NCBI RefSeq assembly: GCF_002968285.2
Contig: NZ_CP134400.1
Location: 62,001 to 126,000, forward strand
From: Mycobacterium sp. ITM-2016-00318
GTDB taxonomy: Bacteria > Actinomycetota > Actinomycetes > Mycobacteriales > Mycobacteriaceae
DNA: 64,000 bases
Direction: 5' to 3'
Part shown: piece after piece, positions 42,701 to 50,958 of the stretch
How the letters are laid out: every line of letters starts with the position of its first letter
Numbering within the stretch: the stretch's first letter is position 1
The notes under the pieces: model-generated
What the model saw: only the letters and a program-made list of their open reading frames with translations
Database searches by the model: none
Told to the model about the DNA's origin: nothing
Made by a program: the position numbers and the translations under genes

Positions 42701-44313
42701 GACATTCGCGCGACGATGTCCTCGCTTGCGCCGGCCGGGCCACCCCGGCGCCTAACGGGGCGCGCCACGAGCACGCAACGGACGCCGCCATCGCCGAAGC
42801 CGCCTTGGCCGTCAGCGCCGAAGCTCTCGATGATGCCGCGCACCTGCCGTTCCGGTCCGGGAGACCGTTCTCGGCGTCGGTCGCCGGCGACGAGTTGTCT
42901 GTGAAGGGTGCGCCCGAGGTCGTGCTGGCGGGCTGTGTCGACCTCGACCCGGCCGACGAGGAGACGGTCGCCGAGATGGCGCGGGCGGGACTGCGTGTCA
43001 TCGCCGTCGCGAGCCGCACGCTGACGGCGAAGCAAGCCGCGCGGGTCGGCGACGACGCCGACCACTTCGCCGCACTGTCGGGTTCGGACCTGCGGCTGGT
43101 TGGCCTCCTCGGTCTCTCCGACACTCCGCGTGAGAAGTCCGCGGCAGTGCTGGAGTCGTTGCAGGAGCGGCAGATCGGCGTGCGGCTCATCACCGGCGAC
43201 CACCCGGTCACCGCCACCGCGATCGCTGCGGAGCTCGGGCTCGCGGTGACCGCCGAACAGGTGATCAGCGGATCGGAGTGGGATGCGCTCCCGCGCCGCG
43301 CGCAGGAGCGCGCCGTCCGCGACCGCGTCGTCTTCGCCCGCATGTCGCCCGAGCACAAGGTTCAGATAGTGCAGACGCTCGAACGAACCGGGCTGGTCTG
43401 CGCGATGGTCGGCGACGGCGCCAACGACGCGGCCGCCATCAGGGCGGCGACGGTCGGCATCGGCGTTGCGTCGCGGGGCAGCGACCCGGCCCGCACCTCT
43501 GCCGACGTCATGCTGCTCGATGGTCGGATCGGCGCCCTGCTCGACTGCCTCGATGAGGGTCGTCAGCTTTGGCGGCGCGTCGAGGCGGCGGTCTCGGTCC
43601 TGTTGGGCGGCAACGCCGGTGAGGTGGCGTTCGCGATCGTGGGGAGTGCGCTGACGGGACGGTCGCCGATGAACACCCGCCAACTGCTGCTGGTCAACAT
43701 GATGACCGATGCGCTGCCTGCCGCCGCTCTGGCGGTGAGCCCGACCACCAACGGCGCAGACGATCGCAGTGGCCACGGCCCCGATCGCGCCGCGCTGTGG
43801 CGCACCGTCGCGATCCGCGGCACGACGACGGCCGGAGCGGCCACCGCCGCCTGGTTGATGTCGGGCTTCACACTGTCACCGCGCCACGCCTCGACGGTAT
43901 CGCTCGTCGCACTGGTGTCGACCCAGCTCGGTCAGACGTTGATCGATTCACACAGTCCGCTGGTGGTGGCCACGGCAGCGGGATCGCTGGTGTCGCTTGG
44001 CGCGCTGATCTCCACGCCGGGCATCAGTCAACTGCTCGGGTGCACACCCATCGGACCGATCGGGTGGACTCAGGCGCTCGGCACGGCGGCCGCTGCGACG
44101 GCGGCTGCGGCAGTCGCCCCGCGTCTGCTCGGCGCGGTGGCGTCGTCGATGTCGACGACGCCGATTCTCCACAGCGCCGCATACAGTTCACGCAACGGAA
44201 TGGACAGCACGCGCGCGACGATCGTCACGGGATCCGACGGCGTGTTGATAACGGAAGCGGTCATGGATTCCACGCTGGAAAAGCCACGGGTCGAGAAGCC
44301 GAAAACGACATGA
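39796..44313 (+). CDS. long cation-translocating P-type ATPase (CtpI-like)
   Basis: A 1505-residue P-type ATPase, far longer than the usual 700-900. The last roughly 830 residues form the pump: LTGESLPV (TGES at about 792), PEGLP at about 906 in a membrane helix, phosphorylation site D949 in DKTGTLS, and hinge GDGANDAAAI at about 1206. PEGLP is typical of Ca2+/Mg2+-type P2 ATPases. The first roughly 670 residues contain an HMA-like fold without the CxxC motif and additional membrane-associated domains, as in CtpI (Rv0107c). The cation is unknown. GTG start overlaps the preceding gene. Confidence 0.9.
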   Translation: MKPPFSALVVRASTMAVAPVAVGLAVTATAVETGLRIGSSPARAAARIANRESLEFTLSVARELIGGAPSRRCWTGRDRCWIEVRGLHSDDGSRVGTAILRALRSTDGVASAQLNYPLSRVVVELDEPGPAIADLCDLVAEAEAWVLLYDGPEFAAPTNLPADGVVLAGKLIATAANGVGLCLATAGRVFMWPSLTAGLSAAVTLVDYQPKLREAVEARLGQDAADAVIAVAAATVYAITQAPATVAVELVRHFAQIGEAVAAARAWEAYEPELAAGAQCIDAVPKRQRPCPMPPGMVERHAARSGAAQGLAALAVGLLTRNPNAAATAAVVAAPKAARNAREAFASTLGRGLADEHGVLPLRSAALRVLDRVDAVVVDPRVLLIENLRIGQMRDVAERDRRAAWQWAQDALERGELDAGWHRIPPELKGGRTNGAPRGEVFVRNTHHPLAHSVLAEIRRAAVEVVSVDVDLLDDLRSSFDELWPHKGYFDAALARAVDDLQRDGKTVAVLATGAPLTLNAADVAVGLIESNGAPPWHADLLVGDLEGMWRILHALPAARKASRRGVELATSGTLLGALLMIPGVRGRGPGPVVAGAGAGLATGYSLARGALRGKAPTPAPVQDWHAMSPDRVRTALSQSNKIPSVDLSRSAASRAKHRVGTVGESVRRPVAEFLTVLRGELSDPLTPVLAVGSAASALLGSPVDAVLVGSVLTGNALLAATQGVRAERLLRRLLAVQDPPARRLVDGRAQDVATAALRPGDVIEVRPGEVVPADARIVEAGDLEADESALTGESLPVPKQVDATPGAVLAERSCMLHAGTTVVAGSATAIVTTVGAQTQVRRAAEVPRTEGSTVGLQTQLRDLTNQALPFGLAGGALVSGLSMLRLFPLRQAVASGVAVAVAAVPEGLPLVATLAQQASARRLTRAGALVRSPRSVEALGRIDVVCFDKTGTLSENRLRVTSVETAQGHSRDDVLACAGRATPAPNGARHEHATDAAIAEAALAVSAEALDDAAHLPFRSGRPFSASVAGDELSVKGAPEVVLAGCVDLDPADEETVAEMARAGLRVIAVASRTLTAKQAARVGDDADHFAALSGSDLRLVGLLGLSDTPREKSAAVLESLQERQIGVRLITGDHPVTATAIAAELGLAVTAEQVISGSEWDALPRRAQERAVRDRVVFARMSPEHKVQIVQTLERTGLVCAMVGDGANDAAAIRAATVGIGVASRGSDPARTSADVMLLDGRIGALLDCLDEGRQLWRRVEAAVSVLLGGNAGEVAFAIVGSALTGRSPMNTRQLLLVNMMTDALPAAALAVSPTTNGADDRSGHGPDRAALWRTVAIRGTTTAGAATAAWLMSGFTLSPRHASTVSLVALVSTQLGQTLIDSHSPLVVATAAGSLVSLGALISTPGISQLLGCTPIGPIGWTQALGTAAAATAAAAVAPRLLGAVASSMSTTPILHSAAYSSRNGMDSTRATIVTGSDGVLITEAVMDSTLEKPRVEKPKTT

Positions 44314-44327
44314 CGGGAAGGCAAAGA

Positions 44328-44597
44328 ATGGCTGAAGAATCCCAACCGACCACTCATCGCGACGCGGTCGAGCGGGTTCGGGAGGCCCAATCGTTCACGG
44401 TCACGTTGCCCGTCGTCGGTCGGGTGCGGGTGCCCCGGCCCGAACAACTGGCGTTCTACGGAGCGCTCGGAGCGCTGGCGGCTGTCGAGATCATCGAATG
44501 GCCCGTCGCCCTTGTCCTCGGCGTCGGGCATGCGCTGATGCAGAACGAGCACAGCCGCGTTGCCCAGGAAGTCGGCGAGGCGCTCGAGGACGCGTAA
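44328..44597 (+). CDS. small membrane protein with EWPV helix, downstream of P-type ATPase
   Basis: An 89-residue protein with a charged N-terminus, a hydrophobic helix at about 41-71 (LGALAAVEIIEWPVALVLGVG) and an acidic C-terminus. The helix shares the EWPV-A/V-L core with the protein encoded before the ATPase. ATG 44328 is preceded by GGGAAGG; an alternative ATG at 44310 overlaps the ATPase stop (ATGA). It ends 4 nt before the convergent ptpB. The paired placement suggests that it and the 39413 protein are partners of the ATPase. Confidence 0.7.
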   Translation: MAEESQPTTHRDAVERVREAQSFTVTLPVVGRVRVPRPEQLAFYGALGALAAVEIIEWPVALVLGVGHALMQNEHSRVAQEVGEALEDA

Positions 44598-44601
44598 CGG
44601 G

Positions 44602-45390
44602 TCAACCCCGCAGCGCTGCGCGCAGCTTCGCGACATCGTCGGCGGACACGCCCGCGGCGTCGAGGTAGCCGTCGAACGAGCCGAAATCCGCGACGAGCGC
44701 ACCGCGCGCCGCATCGAGGTAGGCCTCCTGCACACCGAGCACCGCATCGGTGAGACGGGCCTCGGCCACCTCGGCGATCTCGGGCGAGTCCGACATCCGG
44801 TTGCGGATGGTCTCGACGATGTGGCCGCGCAGTTCGGGCACGGCGGCATTGCTGGCCAGATAGTCGGCCATGATGGCGTCGCGGTCGACGCCCGCCGCCT
44901 CGAGCACCACCGCGACGGTGAACCCGGTCCGGTCCTTGCCCGCGAAGCAGTGTGCCAGGACGCGGTCGCCGTCACCGAGCATCGTGATCACCTTGTGTAC
45001 GGCGCGCTGCGCGAGCGCCGACCTCGCGATCCGCCCGTACTCATCGGTCATGTAGCGGGCCGCGGCGTGGCCGACGGACTCGTCGTCGGGCTTCTCGGTC
45101 AGCATTTTCTGGAAAGCGTGCTCGTGCGGCGCATCAGCATCGGAGGCGAGGGTTTCCACGAACGGCAGGTGGTGGATCGTCACGCTGTCGGGCACCAGGC
45201 CCTTGCCGTGCCGCTCCAGCTCCGGCGCCGAGCGCAGATCGGCGACAGCGGTGACCCCGACGACGGTCAGCGTTTCGCGGCCCGCGTCGTCGAGGTTGCT
45301 CAGCTCACCGGACCGGAACAGCCTGCCCGGCGCGATCCCGGCATTGTCGGCGACGTCGCGAAAGTTCCATGCCCCGGAAAGCGGCGGCAC
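44602..45390 (-). CDS. ptpB: protein tyrosine/lipid phosphatase PtpB-like
   Basis: A 262-residue phosphatase with the signature [10 protein letters not shown], Cys148 being the nucleophile and R in position 6 of CX5R. The opening [11 protein letters not shown] and the YxxxxYG-type helices resemble PtpB (Rv0153c) of M. tuberculosis, a triple-specificity phosphatase secreted into host cells. Here no host role can be inferred. GTG at 45390 shares one base with the TAG of fadE2. The fadE2-ptpB pair is the same as Rv0154c-Rv0153c. Confidence 0.9.
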   Translation of the reverse strand: MPPLSGAWNFRDVADNAGIAPGRLFRSGELSNLDDAGRETLTVVGVTAVADLRSAPELERHGKGLVPDSVTIHHLPFVETLASDADAPHEHAFQKMLTEKPDDESVGHAAARYMTDEYGRIARSALAQRAVHKVITMLGDGDRVLAHCFAGKDRTGFTVAVVLEAAGVDRDAIMADYLASNAAVPELRGHIVETIRNRMSDSPEIAEVAEARLTDAVLGVQEAYLDAARGALVADFGSFDGYLDAAGVSADDVAKLRAALRG

Positions 45391-46622
45391 TAGCGCGTCA
45401 CCGCCGCTGCGAAAGCCGACTTCTCCCTGCCGAGTTCCGCCCGGGCGATCGTGCGCATGTGCACCTCGTCGGGACCGTCGAACAGCCGCATGGCGCGATG
45501 CCAGGCGTACAGCTTCGACAACGGCACGTCGTCGCAGATACCCATGGCGCCGTGCACCTGGATGGCTCGGTCGACGACGTCGCACGCCACCTGCGGCGCC
45601 ACCGCCTTGATCTGCGCGACGAGCACCTGGGCTTCCTTGCTCTTGTTGCCATGCTGGTCGATGGTCCAGGCCGCCTTGTGGCACAGCAGCCGGGCCTGGT
45701 CGATCTCGTTGCGGGACTTCGCAACCTGTTCGCGCACCACGCCCTGTTCGGCCAACGGCTTGCCGAACGCGACCCGCTTCTGCACCCGGTCCACCATCAG
45801 GGCAAGCGCACGCTCGGCGGCACCCATGGCGCGCATGCAGTGATGGATGCGGCCCGGGCCGAGCCGCGCCTGGGCGATCGCGAAACCGCTGCCCTCCTCG
45901 GCGAGCAGGTTCGCGGCGGGCACCCGCGCGTTCTCGAAGGAGATCTCGCAGTGCCCGTGCTGGTCCTGCCAGCCGAACACCGGCAGCGACCGCTCGATGG
46001 ACACCCCGGGGGTGCCGACCGGCACCAGGATCATCGACTGCTGCTGGTGGCTGGCCGCGTCGGGGTTGGTACGGCCCATCACGATGAGGATCTTGCAGCG
46101 GGGATCGGCCGCGCCGGTGATCCACCACTTGCGGCCGTTGATGATGTAGTCGTCGCCGTCGCGGAGGATCGTCGTCTCGATGTTGCGGGCGTCGCTGGAC
46201 GCGACCGCAGGCTCGGTCATCGCGAACGCGCTGCGGATCTCGCCGGCAAGCAGCGGTTCGAGCCACTGCTTGCGCTGCTCCTCGGTGGCGAACAGGTGCA
46301 GCGTCTCCATGTTGCCGGTGTCGGGCGCCGCGCAGTTGGTCACCTCCGGCGCGATCTCCATGCTCCAACCGGTCAGCTCGGCCAGTTGCGCGTACTCGAG
46401 GTTGGTCAGGCCGGACTCGTCGGGCAGGAAGAGGTTCCACAGGCCCCGCTCCTTGGCCACCTTCTTGAGGTCCTCCACGACGGGCGGAACCGTGTGGTCG
46501 TCGGGGCCCGCCGCGCGCCGGTACTCCTCGTAGGAGGCCTCGGCGGGGAAGACGAATTCGGTCATGAAGGCCGAAAGGCGTTTGTGGTAGTCCTGCGCCT
46601 TTGCCGACATCGCGAAGTCCAT
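45390..46622 (-). CDS. fadE2: acyl-CoA dehydrogenase (FadE2-like)
   Basis: A 410-residue acyl-CoA dehydrogenase for beta-oxidation. It shows the family blocks [27 protein letters not shown] and [14 protein letters not shown] (FAD/substrate contact), and [16 protein letters not shown] near the end. Length and motifs correspond to the long ACAD11-like type including Rv0154c. ATG at 46622 lies 33 nt from the divergent DUF1348 start. Operon with ptpB. Confidence 0.9.
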   Translation of the reverse strand: MDFAMSAKAQDYHKRLSAFMTEFVFPAEASYEEYRRAAGPDDHTVPPVVEDLKKVAKERGLWNLFLPDESGLTNLEYAQLAELTGWSMEIAPEVTNCAAPDTGNMETLHLFATEEQRKQWLEPLLAGEIRSAFAMTEPAVASSDARNIETTILRDGDDYIINGRKWWITGAADPRCKILIVMGRTNPDAASHQQQSMILVPVGTPGVSIERSLPVFGWQDQHGHCEISFENARVPAANLLAEEGSGFAIAQARLGPGRIHHCMRAMGAAERALALMVDRVQKRVAFGKPLAEQGVVREQVAKSRNEIDQARLLCHKAAWTIDQHGNKSKEAQVLVAQIKAVAPQVACDVVDRAIQVHGAMGICDDVPLSKLYAWHRAMRLFDGPDEVHMRTIARAELGREKSAFAAAVTR

Positions 46623-46655
46623 GTAGCCACACTAAACGGTGCGCAAAATGGGCTG

Positions 46656-47150
46656 ATGACCGAGAGCCGTCCCCCGTTCCCGCCGTTCACCCTCGAGACA
46701 GCGCGTCGCAAAGTCCAGGCCGCCGAGGACGCCTGGAACACCCGCGACCCGGAGCGCGTCAGCCTCGCGTACACCCCCGATTCGCAATGGCGCAACCGCG
46801 ACCAGCACACCGTCGGCCGCGAGCAGATCGTCGCGTTCCTGACCCGAAAATGGGAACGCGAACTCGACTACGCGCTGCGAAAGAGCCTGTGGGACTTCCA
46901 CGACAACCGCATCGCCGTGCGCTTCCAGTACGAGTACCGCGACGCGGCCGGGCAGTGGTACCGCAGCTACGGCAACGAATTGTGGGAGTTCACCGCAGAG
47001 GGGCTGTCCCCCGCAAGCGGGAGGTGCCCCCAGGCGCGCGGGGGAGGCCAGTATCAACGACGTCAAAATCAGCGAATCGGAACGCCGCTACGCCGGCCCG
47101 CGTCCGGAATCCGAGGACGGGCTCGAGATCCCGCTCTGGTGAGCGGCTAG
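46656..47150 (+). pseudogene. DUF1348/NTF2-like gene frameshifted by a short repeat
   Basis: The first 117 codons read as a normal DUF1348 protein ([43 protein letters not shown]). After GGG CTG at 47006 a GC-rich segment of 37 nt intervenes and the reading frame is lost; the frame in use ends ...DPALVSG at 47150. In the +1 frame from 47044 the normal end reappears ([20 protein letters not shown], then [12 protein letters not shown]) and would stop at 47142. The gene is thus either a pseudogene with a broken end or makes a protein with a foreign tail. Confidence 0.8.
47007..47043 (-). repeat. 37-bp GC-rich repeat disrupting the DUF1348 gene
   Basis: On the minus strand the segment contains CTGGGGGCACCTCCCG followed by CTTGCGGGGGA, with a TCCCGC-TT-GCGGGGGA stem. 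It matches the repeat in the pirin gene (19727-19762) in order and spacing. Its 37-nt length causes the frame change in the gene around it. Confidence 0.6.
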
Positions 47151-47414
47151 GCCGAGGTGTCCGGGTTGTGCGGCGTCGGGCTCTCCCGATTCCCACTTGG
47201 ACTCCATCGCGTGGGTCACCAAGGTGCCGGCCGGGATCTCCTTCTGGAAGGTCTCGCCGTCGTTGTCTTCGAATGTGATGGTGTAGACGGCCCCAGCCTC
47301 GTCGGAGTCCTTGAACACCACCTTCGACGGCTGCGGATCGCCGATGCCCCGGTCAACGGCGATGATGTCACCCGGCGCCACGTCGTCGATCCGGTCGCTG
47401 GAAATGTTCGACAT
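47088..47414 (-). CDS. hypothetical protein, small acidic
   Basis: A 108-residue protein from ATG at 47414. The first roughly 70 residues look like a compact beta-rich domain ([54 protein letters not shown]); the end is disordered. It overlaps the 3' end of the broken DUF1348 gene convergently by 55-63 nt. No family was recognised. It has a credible coding pattern, but its C-terminal 30 residues may be a by-product of the overlap. Confidence 0.5.
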   Translation of the reverse strand: MSNISSDRIDDVAPGDIIAVDRGIGDPQPSKVVFKDSDEAGAVYTITFEDNDGETFQKEIPAGTLVTHAMESKWESGEPDAAQPGHLGLAAHQSGISSPSSDSGRGPA

Positions 47415-47446
47415 GGCACCGACGGTAGTCAAAGAGCCGAACCAGT

Positions 47447-47484
47447 GAGGCCCTCCCCTGGTTACGCCGCCTGGGGAGGGCCTC
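47447..47484. terminator. strong GC-rich hairpin
   Basis: GAGGCCCTCCCCTGG (47447-47461) pairs with CCTGGGGAGGGCCTC (47470-47484), 15 bp with a single mismatch and an 8-nt loop. It is 37 nt downstream of the stop of the secreted small protein (minus strand) and is its likely terminator. No U-tract follows. Confidence 0.75.
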
Positions 47485-47520
47485 TGTGGAGGAAGGTCTA
47501 TTCAGTTTCCGGTTGTGCCC

Positions 47521-47754
47521 TTACTGGCCGAGGTAGCTGTGGCCGTGGCCGTGGTGGTAACGCCAGCCAGGCAACGCGCCGGGCGCCGGCTTCGCGTAAA
47601 TGTCCGGGGTGGCGACGATCGCGGTGTGCGAGCCGCTGTCGTTCTGGGTGGTGGTGACTGTGGCGTTGGCCATGCCTGCCAGGCCGAGGGCGGCTCCGCC
47701 GAGGACACCTGCGGAGACCATGGGGAGAGCGATGCGGGCGATGATGTTGTTCAT
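47521..47754 (-). CDS. small exported protein, His-rich C-terminus
   Basis: A 77-residue protein with a clear signal peptide (IARIALPMVSAGVLGGAALGLAGMANATV; cleavage likely after ANA at about residue 31). The mature roughly 46 residues end GWRYHHGHGHSYLGQ, a short His/Gly/Tyr-rich tail that could bind a metal. It resembles a family of small mycobacterial secreted proteins of unknown function. It diverges from the two-component system downstream on the other strand and has its own strong terminator. Confidence 0.78.
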   Translation of the reverse strand: MNNIIARIALPMVSAGVLGGAALGLAGMANATVTTTQNDSGSHTAIVATPDIYAKPAPGALPGWRYHHGHGHSYLGQ

Positions 47755-47881
47755 GTCGATTCCTCTGTCTTGGTTGGCTTTCGATTTCCCCGCCGGTGTT
47801 CTCCGGCGATGAGATAAGAGTGCCGGAGCGAGACGTCGGCGTCTGTCCGCCGACCGGCTCACGACACGGTGGAATTCGTTG

Positions 47882-47897
47882 TCCCCCAATCGGGGGA
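47882..47897. promoter_or_regulatory. TCCCCC/GGGGGA palindrome in the divergent spacer
   Basis: TCCCCC-AATC-GGGGGA is an inverted repeat with 6-bp arms, 32 nt before the GTG of the response regulator, in the spacer shared with the secreted small protein. It is a candidate binding site for the NarL-type regulator, or part of a 5' hairpin. Confidence 0.4.
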
Positions 47898-47928
47898 ACG
47901 GCCGGCGTCGCTGTGCCAAGCTGAAGCC

Positions 47929-48570
47929 GTGACCAGCGAAAAGGTGCGCGTGGTGGTCGGTGACGACCATCCGATGTTCCGCGAGGGTGTGGTGCGTGCG
48001 CTGGTGTCCAGCGGGGAGATCGAGGTGGTGGCCGAGGCGGAGGACGGCACGGAGGCGCTCGAGCTGATCCGCGAGCACCGACCGCAGGTCGCGTTGCTCG
48101 ACTATCGAATGCCCGGGATGGACGGCGCGGAGGTGGCCGCCGCTGTCACCCGCGATGAACTGCCGACCCGGGTGCTGCTGGTGTCGGCGCACGACGAGTC
48201 GGCGATCGTCTACAAGGCGCTGCAGCAGGGGGCCGCGGGCTTCTTGTCGAAGGAGTCGACCCGCAGCGAACTGGTGAGCGCCGTGGTGAGGTGCTCGAAG
48301 GGCAAGGACGTCCTCGATCCCGAGCTCGCAGCGGGACTGGCCTCGGAGATCAGGCGCCGCAACGAGCCCGACGTGCCCGCGCTGAGTCCCCGCGAGCGGG
48401 AGGTGTTGAAGCTGATCGCCACGGGCAGCAGCATTCCGGCCATGGCCAAGGAGCTGTTCCTCGCGCCGTCGACGGTCAAGACCCACGTGCAACGGCTGTA
48501 CGAGAAGCTCGGGGTCAGCGACCGCGCCGCCGCGGTGGCCGAGGCCATGCGGCGCAAGCTGCTGGACTGA
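47929..48570 (+). CDS. NarL/LuxR-family response regulator
   Basis: A 213-residue response regulator. The receiver domain opens VRVVVGDDHPMFREG; the phospho-accepting Asp is about D58 in VALLDYRMPGMDG. The C-terminal LuxR helix-turn-helix starts at LSPREREVLKLIATGSS and includes LAPSTVKTHVQRLYEKLGV. It is followed by its partner sensor kinase. GTG at 47929 is used because it matches the receiver boundary; upstream in-frame codons would lie within the spacer palindrome region. Confidence 0.93.
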   Translation: MTSEKVRVVVGDDHPMFREGVVRALVSSGEIEVVAEAEDGTEALELIREHRPQVALLDYRMPGMDGAEVAAAVTRDELPTRVLLVSAHDESAIVYKALQQGAAGFLSKESTRSELVSAVVRCSKGKDVLDPELAAGLASEIRRRNEPDVPALSPREREVLKLIATGSSIPAMAKELFLAPSTVKTHVQRLYEKLGVSDRAAAVAEAMRRKLLD

Positions 48571-48597
48571 CCGGGCCGCAGGGAGCACAACCGTACC

Positions 48598-49803
48598 GTG
48601 GACCGATCTGTTCGCCGTCTGGTCGACGACCTTGCGACCGAACCGGTCCGCGTCTCGGCGATCCTGCGTCTGCCGCTGATCGCCTTGATCGCGATCCTGG
48701 TGTGGATCTGGGAGGTCGACCACTGGCTGCCCGGGCTGTACGCCGTGATCCTCGGCGTATATGCGGTGGCGGCGGTGCTGTGGCTGGCGGCCGTGCTGCG
48801 CGGGCCGGTGCCGCGGTGGGCGGACTGGGCGTCGACGATCGTCGACCTGTTGGTGATCGTCGCGCTGTGTCTGGTGTCGGGAGGTGCGACGTCGGCGCTG
48901 CTGCCGGTGTTCTTCCTGCTGCCGATCTCGGTGGCGTTCGGTGACCGGCCCGCGTTGACGGCGATCTTCGGGATCGTCACGGCGGCAGGCTATCTCGCGG
49001 TGTGGATCTTCTACTCCAAGCGCGACGACCGGATCGGGCTGCCGAACATCGTCTACACGCACTTCGGTTTCCTGCTGTGGCTGGCCGTCGCGACGACGGC
49101 GCTGTGCATAGTGCTGGCTCGGAGATCGCTGCGGGTCAGGGCTTTACAGGAGGTGCGGCGTCAATTGGTGTCGGAGGCGATGCAGGCCGACGAACGCCGC
49201 AGTCGCGAATTGGCCGAGCACCTGCACGACGGGCCGTTGCAGACCCTGCTCGCGGCGCGGCTGGAGCTCGACGAGGCGCGTGGACGAAATTCCGATCCCG
49301 CGCTGAACATGGTCTACGAGGCGCTGCAGGAGACGGCCACCGGCCTGCGCTCCACCGTCACCGAGCTGCATCCGCAGGTGCTCGCGCAGCTGGGGCTCAC
49401 CGCCGCGCTGCGAGAGATGGTGAAGCAGTTCGAGACCCGTGCACCGATCCGCGTCGACGCCGATCTCGAAGAGGTGGGGAAGCCGGCGTCCGCGCAGCTG
49501 CTCCACCGCGCCGCGCGCGAGCTTCTTGTCAACGTCGACAAGCACGCGGCGGCGTCCCGCGTGCAGGTCAGATTGACGCGCAACGGCGAGCGGATCACGC
49601 TGACCGTCGCCGACGACGGCAGGGGTTTCGATCCGGAGGTGGTGGGTCAGTCGGTCGCCGAGGGCCACATCGGGCTCGGCTCGCTGCTGGCCAGGTTCGA
49701 CGCGATGGGCGGCGCGATGCACATCGACTCGAAGCCGGGCAGCGGCACACGGGTGACTGTCACCTCGCCGCCCGAGCCGGTCAATTCTTTGGCCGAGCAA
49801 TAG
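48598..49803 (+). CDS. sensor histidine kinase (NarX/DesK type)
   Basis: A 401-residue kinase. It has several transmembrane helices in the first roughly 180 residues, then the HisKA_3 region SRELAEHLHDGPLQTLLAARLEL with the phospho-His at about H210 (LHD), and an HATPase domain with NVDKHAAAS, VADDGRGFDPE and GLGSLLARF. No extra sensor domain is seen, so the membrane domain likely senses. The stop codon is immediately followed by the IS110-type element. Confidence 0.93.
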   Translation: MDRSVRRLVDDLATEPVRVSAILRLPLIALIAILVWIWEVDHWLPGLYAVILGVYAVAAVLWLAAVLRGPVPRWADWASTIVDLLVIVALCLVSGGATSALLPVFFLLPISVAFGDRPALTAIFGIVTAAGYLAVWIFYSKRDDRIGLPNIVYTHFGFLLWLAVATTALCIVLARRSLRVRALQEVRRQLVSEAMQADERRSRELAEHLHDGPLQTLLAARLELDEARGRNSDPALNMVYEALQETATGLRSTVTELHPQVLAQLGLTAALREMVKQFETRAPIRVDADLEEVGKPASAQLLHRAARELLVNVDKHAAASRVQVRLTRNGERITLTVADDGRGFDPEVVGQSVAEGHIGLGSLLARFDAMGGAMHIDSKPGSGTRVTVTSPPEPVNSLAEQ

Positions 49804-50958
49804 CTCCTATGTCAAGCCGCGACCGGTTGTAGCGCTTGGTTTCGGGTTTGGTGGTCGGCGAGTAGGGCTTGGTAGACGCGGCGGGCGATGCGTCGTTTGA
49901 GGCAGCGTCGAGCGGCAGCTTTGGTTTTTCCTTCCGAAATCAGTCGTTGGTAGTAGGTATGACCCTCGCTGCCGGTCATGCGGATCTGGGTGACGGCGAT
50001 GCGGTGCAAGGCGGCGTTGAGTTGGCGGTTACCTGAGCGGCTTAACCGCATCTGGCCTTCGCTGGCACCTGACCACGCCGGGATAGGGGCCACTCCGGCG
50101 TGGCAGGCGAAGGCGTCGGCACTTTTGAACCGCTCGATGCCGGCGGCTTCGCCGACGATCTTGGTCGCGGTCAACTGGGCGCAGCCGTCGATAGCCAGCA
50201 GCGCGGGGGCAACCACGTCGGCCCTGTCGCTGAGACGCTTATCCAACACGTTGATCTCGGCGGTGAGGCGGATGATGTCGGCGAGCTCGGCACGCGCCAT
50301 TTCCGCCACCATCCCCGACACCGTGGCAAGCCACTCGCGCAGGGCCTTCTGGTGCTTGGCGGCATTGAGCGAGCGTGGCGCGGGGCCGCGTTCGGGGTCA
50401 AGTTCATGCACATGCCAGCGCAACCGGTTGATCGACGACGTGCGTTGGGCCACCAGCACATCACGGCGATCAGTCAACAGCTTCAACTCCCGCGAGACCT
50501 CATCATGGGAAGCCACCGGCAGATCGGGTTCACGCAACACCGCACGGGCCACCGACTCGGCATCGATCGGATCGGACTTGCCCCGCCTGCGCGCGGACTT
50601 GCGGGTGACGGCCATCAGCTTGGTGGGCACCCGCACCACCAGCTGACCGGCGGTGAGCAGGTCGCGTTCCAGCCGCGCCGACATGTTGCGGCAGTCCTCG
50701 ATACCCCATTTCAGATCGGTGCCGAACTGCTCACGGGCCCACCTGATGGCCGCAATGTGGCCCTGCGTGGTGGCTTTGACGGTCTTCTCACCCAGCGTGC
50801 GTCCTAGCTCATCGACAGCGACAAAGGTGTGTTTGTGCTTGTGTACATCGGCGCCAATCACAATCATGAGCAGTGCCTCCTTCACTTCCTGGACAGAGGT
50901 GTTGAGGTTGGGCCGGCCGGCGGACACATCTCAGTCGAGGCGAAAGCCACGCTCCTAT
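49803..50958 (-). mobile_element. IS110-family insertion sequence (minimum extent)
   Basis: The transposase gene occupies most of this element. GCTCCTAT is found both just before its left side (49803-49810) and to its right (50951-50958), a possible shared core or target repeat. IS110 elements lack terminal inverted repeats and leave little trace, so the limits are a proposal; the right end could lie further out, up to about 51130, if the non-coding region belongs to the element. It sits between the sensor kinase and the acyl-CoA dehydrogenase and seems not to disrupt either gene. Confidence 0.6.
49812..50867 (-). CDS. IS110-family transposase
   Basis: A 351-residue transposase with a RuvC-like DEDD N-terminal domain (GADVHKHKHTFVAVDELG, KWGIEDCRN, KSDPIDAESVARAVL) and the C-terminal Transposase_20-type domain (ALLAIDGCAQLTATKIVGEA, FACHAGVAPIPAWSG, RLSRSGNRQLNAALHRIA). 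The family recombines DNA through a serine in the C-terminal part and is guided by a bridge RNA made from the element's non-coding end. ATG at 50867 is preceded by an untranslated stretch. No frameshift or stop is visible, so it may be active. Confidence 0.9.
   Translation of the reverse strand: MIVIGADVHKHKHTFVAVDELGRTLGEKTVKATTQGHIAAIRWAREQFGTDLKWGIEDCRNMSARLERDLLTAGQLVVRVPTKLMAVTRKSARRRGKSDPIDAESVARAVLREPDLPVASHDEVSRELKLLTDRRDVLVAQRTSSINRLRWHVHELDPERGPAPRSLNAAKHQKALREWLATVSGMVAEMARAELADIIRLTAEINVLDKRLSDRADVVAPALLAIDGCAQLTATKIVGEAAGIERFKSADAFACHAGVAPIPAWSGASEGQMRLSRSGNRQLNAALHRIAVTQIRMTGSEGHTYYQRLISEGKTKAAARRCLKRRIARRVYQALLADHQTRNQALQPVAA

Noticed and set aside
44602..46632. A single 676-codon frame joining fadE2 and ptpB
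   Set aside because: The frame is open through fadE2 by chance, but fadE2 is read in another frame and the phosphatase begins at GTG 45390.
47521..49062. 513-codon minus-strand frame across the two-component system
   Set aside because: Only its last 78 codons (including the stop) are real (the small exported protein); the rest is antisense of the sensor kinase and regulator.
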